Assembly: GCF_020618775.1 (NCBI RefSeq)
Contig: NZ_JAESVB010000002.1
Location: forward strand, 310,001-374,000
Direction of reading: 5' to 3'
Length of the DNA stretch: 64,000 bases
Source of the DNA: Acidisoma silvae
GTDB lineage: Bacteria; Pseudomonadota; Alphaproteobacteria; Acetobacterales; Acetobacteraceae
Shown: one piece after another, positions 28,355-37,280 of the stretch
How the letters are laid out: every line of letters starts with the position of its first letter
Position numbering within the stretch: position 1 is the stretch's first letter
Program-made: the position numbers and the translations under genes
The notes under the pieces: generated by a model
What the model was told of the DNA's origin: nothing
The model's database searches: none
What the model saw: the letters and a program-made list of their open reading frames with translations, nothing else

Positions 28355-29857
28355 ATGATGATGGCAATTTTTCCGGCCTCGCCCATTCGGTTTTCGAAGA
28401 CGAAATCCCTCTTCCGGTCCACGGCGGCCATGGCGGCGCTTGCCGTCGGTCTCAGTGCCTGCGGCTTGGGCAACCTGGCCCATCGTCGCCTGCCGGGCGC
28501 CGGGCCGAACCCGAATGACGCGCCGGTTCCGGGTGTGACGAAGGCCGATTGGTCCGGCGTCGTCATTGCCGACGAGCCCCTGGCCGCCGAAGCCGGCCGC
28601 ACCATCCTGGCCAATGGCGGCACGGCCGCCGATGCGGCAACGGCCGTCGCCTTCGCGCTGATGGTCACCCTGCCTTCCCGCGCCTCGCTGGGCGGTGGCG
28701 GCGGCTGCGTCGCCTACTCACCCTTCGTGAAGACGAATGGCGTCGCCCAGCCCGAGGCCTTCGTCTTCACATCGCCATCCGCCGCGACCGCCGGCAGCCG
28801 TCCGGCAGCCGTGCCGATGACGGCACGCGGCCTGCTGCTGATGCAGGCGATCTACGGCTATACGCCGATCCAGCAGCTGATAGCGCCGGCCCAGCGCATG
28901 GCCGCTCTCGGCGTGCCGGTATCCAAGACGCTGGCGAATGACCTGTCCGTCGTGGCCGGCCCGCTTCTGGCGGACCCTTCGGCCCGCGCCGTCTTCGCCA
29001 ATGCCGCCGGCCAGCCCTTGCAGGCCGGCGAGACGATGGTGCAGCCGGATCTGGCCAACACGCTGGATGTCTTGCGCGCCCAGGGCGTCGCCAATCTTTA
29101 TCAGGGCCCGTTCGCGCAAAGCTTCTCCCAGGCATCGGCCCAGGCCGGCGGTCCGATCAGCCAGGCCGATCTGGACCATGCCGTGCCGCTGGAAGAAACA
29201 CCCCTTACGCTGCATGACGACCGCAATGTGCTGAACTTCCTGCCGACCGACGGCGGTGTCGCGGCTGCCGCCGCTTACCAGCAGATGCGCAAGGACCCGA
29301 CCAACCCCGCCGGCGCCAATAATGCGGCGCTGGCCGTCGCCACCGCCTATCGCAACGGCACCGATCAGGCCGATCCGCAGGCTTTGCTGAAGGACGCCAA
29401 TCTGCCGGCCGGCAGTCTGCCGCCGCTGGCGGCCTCGACCAGCTTCGTGACGCTGGACGGGTCGGGTGCGGCCGTCGCCTGCTCACTCACCATGAACAAT
29501 CTGTTCGGCACCGGCCGCATCGCGCCCGGCACCGGCATTCTGCTGGCCGCCGCGCCCGACCATGGCCGCGCGCCGCTGCTCGCCCCTGTGCTGATCTGGA
29601 ACAAGCCTACGAATTCCTTCCGGGCCGCCATTGGTGCCACAGGCCAGGAAGGCGCGCCGCTGGCAGCCGGCATTGCCGCCTATAACGCCTTGCATGACCG
29701 TGGCCGCGCCTTCGGCATGACGGTGCCCGAGCCGGGCCGTATCAATGGCGTGAACTGCCCGGATCGCGTGCCGGGCGACTTCAAGAGCTGCGTCTGGGTG
29801 ACCGATCCGCGCGGTACCGGCATCGCCATCGGCCATATCGGCAAGAAGTCGAACTAA
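28355..29857 (+). CDS. Gamma-glutamyltransferase-like lipoprotein
   Basis: This 500-aa protein has a lipobox, VGLSAC, after a hydrophobic signal, so it would be a lipoprotein. It is distantly like gamma-glutamyltransferase, which cleaves itself before a catalytic Thr. The segment PLAAEAGRTILANGGTAADA with ASLGGGGGC matches GGT starts. TSFVTLDGSGAAVACSLTMN with NNLFGTG matches the small-subunit start, and Thr362 is the candidate nucleophile. The usual PLSSGG segment is read as LPTDGG, so catalysis is uncertain. The start is unclear: three adjacent ATG codons at 28355-28361 and no good ribosome-binding site. Confidence 0.72.
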   Translation: MMMAIFPASPIRFSKTKSLFRSTAAMAALAVGLSACGLGNLAHRRLPGAGPNPNDAPVPGVTKADWSGVVIADEPLAAEAGRTILANGGTAADAATAVAFALMVTLPSRASLGGGGGCVAYSPFVKTNGVAQPEAFVFTSPSAATAGSRPAAVPMTARGLLLMQAIYGYTPIQQLIAPAQRMAALGVPVSKTLANDLSVVAGPLLADPSARAVFANAAGQPLQAGETMVQPDLANTLDVLRAQGVANLYQGPFAQSFSQASAQAGGPISQADLDHAVPLEETPLTLHDDRNVLNFLPTDGGVAAAAAYQQMRKDPTNPAGANNAALAVATAYRNGTDQADPQALLKDANLPAGSLPPLAASTSFVTLDGSGAAVACSLTMNNLFGTGRIAPGTGILLAAAPDHGRAPLLAPVLIWNKPTNSFRAAIGATGQEGAPLAAGIAAYNALHDRGRAFGMTVPEPGRINGVNCPDRVPGDFKSCVWVTDPRGTGIAIGHIGKKSN

Positions 29858-29875
29858 CCGGCAGGGCGTCGCGGC

Positions 29876-31033
29876 ATGGCCCTGAAAATCGGGCGGGGCG
29901 CCGATATCCCGCCCTTTCGGGTGATGGATGTCATCGCCGCCGCCAATGCCCATGCCGCGAAAGCGGGGCCGCATGACCCGCGCGTCATTCGCATGGAAGT
30001 CGGCCAGCCCGCGCTGGGTGCGCCGCTTCAGGCCGTTGAGGCCGCAATGGCCGCGCTCGGGCGCGGCCATCCACTGGGCTATACGGAGGCCTTCGGGCTG
30101 ACAAGCCTGCGCCATCGCATCGCCCGGCATTACCAGGACTGGTATGGGACGAGCCTCGACCCGGCCCGCATCGCGGTCACGACGGGCGCTTCGGGCGCCT
30201 TTCCGCTCGCTTTCCTGTCGGCCTTCGACCCGGGCGACAGCATCGCCCTGGCCGCCCCCTATTATCCGCCTTACGTGAATATCCTGACCGCGCTCGGCAT
30301 GAAGCCCGTCATTCTGGAAACGGATGCCGAGACCCGCTTTCAGCCGACCGTCGCGATGCTGGAGCGGCTGGAGCCACGCCCGGCAGGGCTGATTTTGGCC
30401 AGCCCCTGCAACCCGGCCGGAACCATGCTGCACCGGGACGAACTCGCCGCCATCGCGCAATGGTGCGACGCCAATGGCGTGCGGCTGGTCAGCGACGAAA
30501 TCTATCACGGGCTACATTACGACAGCCCGATCGCGACCGCCGCCGCCTTCAGCCCGTCCGCCATCGTGATCAACAGTTTCTCGAAATACTTTTCCATGAC
30601 CGGCTGGCGCGTCGGCTGGATGGTGCTGCCGGAAGATCTCTGCCGCGCGGTGGAACGGCTGGCGCAGAATATGTTCATCAGCGCGCCGCATATCGCGCAA
30701 GTGACGGCCGAGGCCGCTTTCGACTGCGGAGCGGAACTCGACGCGCGGCGGGAGGGCTACCGGCGGTCGCGCGACCTGCTGCTGGAGGCTCTGCCGCGCG
30801 CCGGTTTCACGCGGCTGAGCGCTGCCGAAGGCGCGTTCTACCTCTATGCCGATATCAGTGACCGTGGCGAGGCAAGCACGGATTTCTGCGCACGCATGCT
30901 GCGGGAACTGAGCATCGCCGCGACACCAGGAGTCGATTTCGACCACCGGCATGGCGCGCATTTCGTCCGCTTCAGCTATTGCGGCGGCGAGGCCGAGATG
31001 GCGGAAGCGGCCGAGCGCCTTCTGCGCTGGTAG
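29876..31033 (+). CDS. Class I/II pyridoxal-phosphate aminotransferase
   Basis: This 385-aa enzyme is a fold type I aminotransferase of the aspartate family. The PLP-binding lysine is in NSFSKYFSMTGWRVGWMVLP. Other conserved parts are LGYTEAFGLTSLRHRIARHY, TTGASGAFPLAF, LASPCNPAGTMLHRDEL, RLVSDEIYHGLHYD and the C-terminal arginine in HFVRFSYCG. It moves an amino group between an amino acid and a 2-oxoacid; the substrate is unknown. It starts 18 bp after the GGT-like gene, so the two may form an operon. A strong bidirectional terminator follows. Confidence 0.88.
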   Translation: MALKIGRGADIPPFRVMDVIAAANAHAAKAGPHDPRVIRMEVGQPALGAPLQAVEAAMAALGRGHPLGYTEAFGLTSLRHRIARHYQDWYGTSLDPARIAVTTGASGAFPLAFLSAFDPGDSIALAAPYYPPYVNILTALGMKPVILETDAETRFQPTVAMLERLEPRPAGLILASPCNPAGTMLHRDELAAIAQWCDANGVRLVSDEIYHGLHYDSPIATAAAFSPSAIVINSFSKYFSMTGWRVGWMVLPEDLCRAVERLAQNMFISAPHIAQVTAEAAFDCGAELDARREGYRRSRDLLLEALPRAGFTRLSAAEGAFYLYADISDRGEASTDFCARMLRELSIAATPGVDFDHRHGAHFVRFSYCGGEAEMAEAAERLLRW

Positions 31034-31048
31034 CCGTCACCCTGACCC

Positions 31049-31090
31049 AAACAAAAACGGCGGCCCCTGCGAGGGCCGCCGTTTTTGTTT
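31049..31090. terminator. Strong bidirectional intrinsic terminator
   Basis: An 18-bp perfect stem (AAACAAAAACGGCGGCCC with its complement) has a 6-nt loop. A-rich and T-rich outer parts let it act on both strands. It separates the aminotransferase gene from pstA, which ends at 31107 on the minus strand. Confidence 0.93.
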
Positions 31091-31106
31091 CTGCTGTCAG
31101 ACCCTG

Positions 31107-31991
31107 TCAGGCACCACGGACGCGCAGGATGGCGCGGGCGGCGAGGTTGATGGCCAGAACTGTCATCATCACCAGCAGGGCGGCGGCGAAGGCCAGCGCA
31201 TGGGCCGAGGCGAAGGGCTGGTTGATGAAGCTCCAGATGACATAGGTCAGATAGCCGATCGGCTGATGCACGACCTGGCCGTTCCAGAGATAGTTGGACC
31301 AGCCGGCGGTGTAGATCAGCGGCGCCGTCTCACCGACCGAAATGGCCAGCGACAGCAGAATGGCGGTCAGGATGCCCGGCAAAGCAACGGGCAGCAGCAC
31401 GCGCATGACGACCTTGCTGTCCCCGGCACCGAGCGCATAGGCCGCTTCGCGCATGGGGATGGGGATCTGGCGCAGCACCAGTTCCGTCATCTTGGCCATA
31501 TAGGGCAGGACCATGATCGCGAGAGTGATGGAGGCGGCCAGAACCGAAAACTTCCAGCCCAGCCAGTTCACCATTGTCACGTAGGAGAAATAGCCGAGCA
31601 CGATGGACGGCACGCCCGTCAGCACATCGGCCATGAAGCGGACGATCTGACCGAAGCGGCCGTTGCCGAATTCCGCCAGATAGATGCCGGCGCCAACCCC
31701 GATGGGCACGCCGAACAGCAACGCGCCGATGGACAGCACGACCGTGCCTTCGATGGCATTGAGCAGACCGCCGCTGACGCCCTGCGTCACCTGCGTCAAA
31801 AGCTGCACAGACAAGGCGGAAAAGCCGCGGACCAGGACCAGAAGAATAATGTCGATCAGCGGCGCTGCGACCAGCAGAAAGCTGAAGGCGCAGAAGGCCC
31901 AGCCGATGCTGCTGCGCAGCTTGCGGCCGGCAACCGCGCGCGGCTTCGTGGCGGCGCGGTTGAAGCTGGGGGCAAAGGCCGCCTCAGTCAT
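31107..31991 (-). CDS. pstA: Phosphate ABC transporter permease PstA
   Basis: This 294-aa membrane protein is one of two permease subunits of the high-affinity phosphate importer. It has six hydrophobic segments and the cytoplasmic coupling loop PMREAAYALGAGDSKVVMRV before LPVALPGILTAILLSLAISV. The C-terminal GETAPLIYTAG is typical of PstA. The ATG at 31991 fits the family N-terminus and avoids overlap with pstC; in-frame starts further up are ignored. It is the third gene of pstS-pstC-pstA, 68 bp after pstC, and is closed by the terminator at 31049-31090. Confidence 0.93.
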   Translation of the reverse strand: MTEAAFAPSFNRAATKPRAVAGRKLRSSIGWAFCAFSFLLVAAPLIDIILLVLVRGFSALSVQLLTQVTQGVSGGLLNAIEGTVVLSIGALLFGVPIGVGAGIYLAEFGNGRFGQIVRFMADVLTGVPSIVLGYFSYVTMVNWLGWKFSVLAASITLAIMVLPYMAKMTELVLRQIPIPMREAAYALGAGDSKVVMRVLLPVALPGILTAILLSLAISVGETAPLIYTAGWSNYLWNGQVVHQPIGYLTYVIWSFINQPFASAHALAFAAALLVMMTVLAINLAARAILRVRGA

Positions 31992-32059
31992 TGTCTCTAT
32001 CCCAAAATCGAGAAGCGAGAGGGCCGGCGGCGGATTGCCGCCTGCCCTGATCAAAAAGG

Positions 32060-33088
32060 TTAGCGACTGGCGCCTTTGCGGACCAGGAGACGGGCCACGA
32101 TATTGACGACAACGGTGATGACGAACAACACGATGGCAATTTCGGCCAGCGACTGCACGGCAAGACCCGATTCGTCCTGCTCGGCGCTGTCGAGCTGCGA
32201 CAGAATGAAGGAGGCCATGGTGCTGATCGGGCTCATCAGCGTCGTCGGCATATAGTTCAGCGCACCGCCGGAGACCATGAGAACGGCCATGGTCTCACCC
32301 AGCGCACGGCCCAGGCCCAGGATGACCGCACCGATGACGGCTGGGCGGATCATCGGCAGCATAGTGAAGAAGACCATCTCGAACTTGGTCGTGCCAAGCG
32401 CGTAGGCAGCTTCCTTCGCTTCCTTGGGGATGCGGGTGAGCGCGTCGAAGACCGTGATGGTGATGACCGGAATGACCATCAAAGCGAGCACGAGGGAGGA
32501 GGAGAGCAGGCCGAAGCCGCTGCCGCCGGCCTGCGCCAGAAAGGGGATGAAGGGGAAAACCGCGGCAAGGACCGGCGCGATGATATGGGCCGCGATCGGC
32601 ACCAGGACGATGATGCCCCAGAGGCCGTAGACGACGCTCGGCACCACGGCCAGCAATTCCACCACGATGGCGAAGGGGGTGCGCAGCTGGCGCTTTACAC
32701 CTTCCGCCAGGAAGACCGCGATCCCGAGGCTGACCGGAACCGCCACCAGCAAGGCAAGGAAGGAGCTGGCGAGTGTCCCGGCCACGAAGACAAGGCAACC
32801 GTAAGTCGCACCGATCGGGGCCAGCACACCATGACGCGGAACCGGATCGGCATAGAGATTGCCGAGATCCCATGTCTTGGTGAGCAGGAAGTCGATGCCG
32901 TTGAACCGGATCGCCGGCCAGGCATAGACGACAAGGAAAAGGAGAACGGCAGCGATGACGACCGGGATAACCCCGGCCAGACCGATCAAAGCCATGCGGA
33001 AGGGGTTTGTGGGCCCCCGCCGACCTTTTGCCTTCACGGCCGACCGGGCAAGCCCGGCCGACGTGGAATCCATCTGAGCCTGGCTCAT
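32060..33088 (-). CDS. pstC: Phosphate ABC transporter permease PstC
   Basis: This 342-aa membrane protein pairs with PstA to form the phosphate channel. It has WDLGNLYADPVPRHGVLAPI, GAT followed by AGTLASSFLALLVAVPVSLG, VVYGLWGIIVLVP, the coupling loop PKEAKEAAYALGTTKFEM and PALGETMAVLMVSGG-like GRALGETMAVLMVSGG. Its start is 5 bp after the pstS stop, so the genes are tightly linked. An in-frame ATG at 33073 would give a shorter N-terminus and cannot be excluded. Confidence 0.93.
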   Translation of the reverse strand: MSQAQMDSTSAGLARSAVKAKGRRGPTNPFRMALIGLAGVIPVVIAAVLLFLVVYAWPAIRFNGIDFLLTKTWDLGNLYADPVPRHGVLAPIGATYGCLVFVAGTLASSFLALLVAVPVSLGIAVFLAEGVKRQLRTPFAIVVELLAVVPSVVYGLWGIIVLVPIAAHIIAPVLAAVFPFIPFLAQAGGSGFGLLSSSLVLALMVIPVITITVFDALTRIPKEAKEAAYALGTTKFEMVFFTMLPMIRPAVIGAVILGLGRALGETMAVLMVSGGALNYMPTTLMSPISTMASFILSQLDSAEQDESGLAVQSLAEIAIVLFVITVVVNIVARLLVRKGASR

Positions 33089-33092
33089 GCGA

Positions 33093-34193
33093 TTAGGCGG
33101 CGATCGTCGCGATGCGGGCGTGGCTCTGCATGCGGATCTTGTCCGGCAGGGCAACGAAATGCACCTTGGAGAGATAGTCGCCGGTGCTGCCGCCCGTCGG
33201 ATCGATCGCCCAGGTCAGAAGACCCTTGATCGCCTTGGCGAGCGCGGCGCTCGGCTGCTTCGAGTCGACGATCGCGTATTCGTAGTTGATGATCGGGTAG
33301 GCCATCTCACCGTCAGCGAAGATCAGGCTGATGCGCTGATCGGCCGGGGTGGAGTCGATGAGGCCGGAAGCGGCGGCCACGATGGTCTGCGGGTTCGGCA
33401 GGACGAACTTGCCGGCCTTGTTCTGCAGCGGGGAGACGCCGAGGCCAGCGGCCTGGATCTGCGCCAGGAAGCTCACGCCGACATAAGCGATCGAGTAGGG
33501 GTTCTGGGCCGCAGTCTGCACCATGCCCGGGTTGCCGATGGCGCCGATTCCACCCTGAACCGCCGGCCAGCTGACCGTGGTGCCGAAGGCAACGCTCGAG
33601 GCCCATTCCGGGGTCGACTTGGACAGATACTGCGTGAAGATGAAGGTGTCGCCGCTGCCATCGGTGCGATGGATCGGGAGGATGGCGTGGTTCGGCAGAG
33701 CAACGCCCGGATTGAGGGCGGCGATCGCCTTGTCGTTCCAGTTGGTGATCTTGCCGCTGTAGATGCCCGCGAGAACCGGGCCGCTCATGTTCAGCGCGCT
33801 GCCGTTCAGGCCGGGCAGGTTGTAGATGATGTTCTGAGCCGAAATCGCCAGCGGGATGTTCAGCATGGTCGGGTTCTTCTTGACCTGCGGGCCGGCCATA
33901 TAGGCGTCGGACGCGCCGATCTGCGCGATGCCCTTGATCGCCTGGGCGATGCCGGTGCCGGAACCCGTGCTCTGTGTCGTGATGCGGAGCGTCGGCGCGA
34001 TCTTGCTATAGCCCTGAACCCAGAGGTTGAAGAGCGGATAGAGCAGGCTGGAGCCCGTCTCGAGGATCGTCACATCTTCGGCCGCGTGGGCAGCGCCGAC
34101 GATGCCAGGAATGGTGAGGCCAACAGCCGCGAGGCTGACGGATTTCAGAAATTGAGCGCGCGTAACGCGCGGAAGCAGCGTGCCGTCCGACAT
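33093..34193 (-). CDS. pstS: Phosphate-binding periplasmic protein PstS
   Basis: This 366-aa protein binds phosphate in the periplasm and delivers it to PstCA. After an N-terminal signal (FLKSVSLAAVGLTIPG, cleavage near AAHAAED), the mature part reads VTILETGSSLLYPLFNLWVQ. It has the phosphate-site sequences GSGTGIAQA, IHRTDGSGDTFIFTQYLS and YSIAYVGVSF. The ATG at 34193 has GGAGA upstream. A three-repeat PHO box lies 80 bp further up, so expression should rise under phosphate starvation through PhoB. Confidence 0.94.
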   Translation of the reverse strand: MSDGTLLPRVTRAQFLKSVSLAAVGLTIPGIVGAAHAAEDVTILETGSSLLYPLFNLWVQGYSKIAPTLRITTQSTGSGTGIAQAIKGIAQIGASDAYMAGPQVKKNPTMLNIPLAISAQNIIYNLPGLNGSALNMSGPVLAGIYSGKITNWNDKAIAALNPGVALPNHAILPIHRTDGSGDTFIFTQYLSKSTPEWASSVAFGTTVSWPAVQGGIGAIGNPGMVQTAAQNPYSIAYVGVSFLAQIQAAGLGVSPLQNKAGKFVLPNPQTIVAAASGLIDSTPADQRISLIFADGEMAYPIINYEYAIVDSKQPSAALAKAIKGLLTWAIDPTGGSTGDYLSKVHFVALPDKIRMQSHARIATIAA

Positions 34194-34570
34194 GACATTC
34201 TCCAAAGCCTGATTAACAACGATCCGAGTGACCGCGGTGCGAGGCGTTTACGAGGGGATAACCGGGACTGGGATGACAGTCGCGTTGCAGTTCTGTGACA
34301 TCCTTACCTTTTGTAAAAATTGCCCCAGCTTTCGCCTTGAAGGCGGGAGGAAGAAACGCATGGCCTTGCACGCCATGGCGCGATAATATTTTGCCTTGAG
34401 CGACATGGACCGCGTTTCTTTGCCCGCGTGGGTGGGCTGCCAGTCTGTGAGCGTCAGTAACCGGGCCTGCCGCCCCACCATGTCATAGCATAGGCCCATC
34501 GTGCGCGAGCGCGACATGGCCGTTGCGTGACGCGATTCAGCGGCATGCGCCAGAGGATAAGGGGAGCGTC
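34194..34570. other. pstS promoter region
   Basis: This 377-bp gap separates pstS (minus) from the PLP-type gene (plus). It contains the PHO box at 34273-34301. The part near 34320-34480 is A/T-richer than the flanking genes. No other gene is supported. Confidence 0.5.
34273..34301 (-). promoter_or_regulatory. PHO box with three 11-bp-spaced repeats before pstS
   Basis: On the minus strand, ATGTCAC-N4-CTGCAAC-N4-CTGTCAT is read. Repeats are 7 bp with 4-bp spacers, the PhoB pattern, and the last is an exact CTGTCAT. The box ends 79 bp before the pstS start, consistent with PhoB-controlled transcription of pstSCA. Confidence 0.75.
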
Positions 34571-36637
34571 ATGCCGCCCGACGTTATGCCACGCGCCGTC
34601 ACCGACCACCTGCGCCACCCCGAATTGCGGCTGCTGCTCGCCGATGTCGCGATCGGCGTCGATGAGAGCCTGACCGAACCTTTCCTGCTGACCACCGAGC
34701 CGCGAATTCTGCTCGGCGCCCCGCTGCTGTCGCCATCGGCCGAAAGCCTGTTTCATATGCGCCACGCCATGGAACTGGCCTGGCTGAGCGGTATTGCCGA
34801 CCCGGCCCTCGCGGGCCTTGCCGCTGCCCGCTGCGCCGCTCTGGCCGTGGCGCTGGAGACCTATGGGTCTGCCGGGGCCACCCTGCCCGGCTGGATCGCG
34901 CCCCTGACGGGCTATGCCGCTCCGGACCTGACCACGGCCCGGCGTCTATGGGCCAAGCTGAGCATCTATCAGCAGGCCGGACCGGGCCAGGATCTGAGCC
35001 CCGCATCGCACGCGAAACTCATCGATGCCTGGTCCATCCTCGGGCCTAGCGAATGGCTGATGGAGCAGGGCGGCGATGCGCGCCTGGGCGTCGATCCCTT
35101 TACTGGCCTGAACGGCTACGGTTGCAGCCACCGGCCCCGCCCCTGGGCGGTGACCTTCGCCTCCTCCACCGCCTCGTCGGTCTCGGAGCGCGGCTATCTG
35201 GGCGCGGAAGCCGCACGGCGCCGCATGATCACGGCCAGCTTCGGCGGCTCGGCTGCGGCAGCCGTCTTCACGGAAGCCGACCGCGTGCGCGCGGCGCTCG
35301 CCTATCATTTCGATCTGGTGACCGGCACCGGCATCGTTCTGGCGCCGTCCGGCACGGATGCCGAGCTGATTTCCCTGGCACTCGCCAGCGCCGGTGCCGA
35401 CCGCCCGATCACCAATATTCTTCTCGCACCGGAAGAAACCGGCAGCGGTGTGCCTTTGGCCGCGCGCGGCCAGCATTTTGCCGCCGATACCGCGCTGGGC
35501 GTGGCGGTGACGAAAGCCACGCTCATCGACGGCTTCCGCCCCGATACCGTCCTTGTCTCGGTCGCCGTGCGCGGCGCCGATGGCGCTGTGCGAAGTGCGT
35601 CTGCCATCGAAGCCGATTGTGTGGCGGCGGTGGAAAGCGCGATTGCCGCCGGGCAGCGGCCGATTCTGCATCTTCTGAATGTCTCGAAAACGGGGTTGCG
35701 GGCGCCGCGCATCGATTCCGTCATGGCGCTGTGGCAGCGCTTTGCGGGCGCGATGGATGTGATCGTCGACGCCTGCCAGACGCGGCTGCATCCCGGCACG
35801 ATCCGCGATTATCTGGCACGCGGCTGGATGGTGCTGATCACCGGCTCGAAATTCTTCACGGGCCCGCCCTTCTCGGGTGCCCTGCTGGCCCCAGCCGAGG
35901 TCACCGCGCGCCTGGCGCGGAACCCGCTGCCCTCGGGCCTGTCGCTTTACTGCGGGCGGGCCGAGTGGCCGCGCGCCCAGGCGGGACTCGACTGCCTGGA
36001 CAGCGGCCCCAGCGCGCTCGGCGGCAATTACGGCCTGATCCTGCGTTGGCAGGCGGCGCTAGCCGAAATGCAGGCTTTCGCGGAAGTTCCGGGCGACAGG
36101 CGGCGCGCGACACTGCATCGCTTCGTCGGTCATGTGGAGCGCTGCATTGCGGCGACTGACGGCCTGACAGCGGTCAATGATAACCCGCCCGGCGACAACC
36201 CGGCCGACTGGGATCTGACGGAGACCATTCGCTGCTTCGCGCTGACCCTGCCAGCCGGGGAAGCTGTCAAAACCGGTGCCGATGAGGCGCGCTTTCTGGA
36301 CTTGGTTGCCGCACGGAAGGTCTATTTCTGGCTCAATGCCGATCTGACCGAGGCGCTCGCTGACCGGGTGCCGGAAGCCGAGCATGAGACCCTGCGCCGC
36401 CGCTGCCATATCGGCCAGCCCGTCGCCGTGACCGTCGACGGAGAAGCGGCCGCCGCGCTGCGCGTATCGGCCGGCGCGCGGCTGATTTCCGGCGAACCGT
36501 CGCTGGCGCAGCTGGCACCAGACGAACGGCTGGAGCGCGAACTGGCCGATGTGAGCCTGCTGTTTCGCAAGATCGCACTCATCCTGCGGCATTTCGATCG
36601 GCTTTCGGCGACGAATCCGCGACCGAGCTACGATTGA
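34571..36637 (+). CDS. Large putative PLP-dependent protein, fold type I, unassigned
   Basis: This 688-aa cytoplasmic protein is not a recognised family to me, but it shows aminotransferase-like features. VLAPSGTDAELISLALASAG fits a phosphate-loop region. AMDVIVDACQTRLHPGTI carries a candidate Asp that contacts the cofactor ring. VLITGSKFFTGPPFSGALL carries a candidate Schiff-base Lys. Helical extensions of about 200 residues flank this core on each side. AAGGGGAG precedes the ATG at 34571. The gene stands alone, next to the XRE repressor, which is convergent. Reaction and substrate are unknown, and a link with the phage region is unproven. Confidence 0.6.
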   Translation: MPPDVMPRAVTDHLRHPELRLLLADVAIGVDESLTEPFLLTTEPRILLGAPLLSPSAESLFHMRHAMELAWLSGIADPALAGLAAARCAALAVALETYGSAGATLPGWIAPLTGYAAPDLTTARRLWAKLSIYQQAGPGQDLSPASHAKLIDAWSILGPSEWLMEQGGDARLGVDPFTGLNGYGCSHRPRPWAVTFASSTASSVSERGYLGAEAARRRMITASFGGSAAAAVFTEADRVRAALAYHFDLVTGTGIVLAPSGTDAELISLALASAGADRPITNILLAPEETGSGVPLAARGQHFAADTALGVAVTKATLIDGFRPDTVLVSVAVRGADGAVRSASAIEADCVAAVESAIAAGQRPILHLLNVSKTGLRAPRIDSVMALWQRFAGAMDVIVDACQTRLHPGTIRDYLARGWMVLITGSKFFTGPPFSGALLAPAEVTARLARNPLPSGLSLYCGRAEWPRAQAGLDCLDSGPSALGGNYGLILRWQAALAEMQAFAEVPGDRRRATLHRFVGHVERCIAATDGLTAVNDNPPGDNPADWDLTETIRCFALTLPAGEAVKTGADEARFLDLVAARKVYFWLNADLTEALADRVPEAEHETLRRRCHIGQPVAVTVDGEAAAALRVSAGARLISGEPSLAQLAPDERLERELADVSLLFRKIALILRHFDRLSATNPRPSYD

Positions 36638-36653
36638 CGGCACAGTCCCAGGC

Positions 36654-37109
36654 TTAGGTTCCCAAGGGCTCGGTATTGTCGCCGTTGTGCTGGATGACGA
36701 GCGACGCCGCCATGGCGCGGGCAATCCGCAAAAGTTCGGCCCGTCCGTCCTCCTGCAGATCCCGGTAGAGATTGAGCAAAGCGCGCTCGTCCGATCCCTC
36801 TGCGGTCAAAAAGGCAGCGTCATGCCCCCCGTCCAGAAGATAGCCGACGGAGACGCCGAGAACGGCGGCCACCCGCGTGAGATTGGCGCGAACCTGACCG
36901 GTGCGGTCGGTTTCCCATTGCGCCACGGCGCTGCGGGAGACGCCGATGCGGCGCGCCAGATCATCCTGCGTCAGCCGTAGCGCCTGACGGCGCTGCCGAA
37001 TGCGGGCGGCCACGCCGGAGGCCAGCCCTGTCGTCTCGGCCTGGCCCAAACCGGTCCGGCCCGGCGCGGCGCTGGCTGCTGGTTTGCGTGTCAATTTCCT
37101 CTTGCCCAA
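36654..37109 (-). CDS. XRE-family transcriptional repressor (phage-type)
   Basis: This 151-aa regulator has a basic N-terminal tail, then a helix-turn-helix of Cro/C1 type: RQRRQALRLTQDDLARRIGV, SRSAVAQWETDRTGQ, TRVAAVLGVSVGYLLDG. A short helical C-terminal part ends MAASLVIQHNGDNTEP. The only start codons are TTG. The one at 37109 has no ribosome-binding site and sits directly after an operator. A TTG at 37094 has AAGAGG three bases away. The operator GTTAG-N5-CTAAC at 37114 abuts the gene, as in an autoregulated phage repressor. Confidence 0.82.
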   Translation of the reverse strand: MGKRKLTRKPAASAAPGRTGLGQAETTGLASGVAARIRQRRQALRLTQDDLARRIGVSRSAVAQWETDRTGQVRANLTRVAAVLGVSVGYLLDGGHDAAFLTAEGSDERALLNLYRDLQEDGRAELLRIARAMAASLVIQHNGDNTEPLGT

Positions 37110-37113
37110 ATAT

Positions 37114-37128
37114 GTTAGTTAATCTAAC
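37114..37128. promoter_or_regulatory. GTTAG-N5-CTAAC operator before the XRE repressor
   Basis: The repeat lies 5 bp before the repressor start codon and between that gene and the divergent DUF6362 gene, so it can control both. The same arms and spacing recur at 25446-25460. Confidence 0.55.
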
Positions 37129-37280
37129 GTTTCTGATAGATAACAAACCACCGCTCGGCCCGCATCTCCGGTGACCCTAGCTGAGCCTTTATCTCCCCCT
37201 CAACACAGATCAGCCGCGCCCCGCCAATGTGTGATCGCCAAGGTGAGCGACCGCTCGATCTTCCGTCAGGAGTTTCGCGC

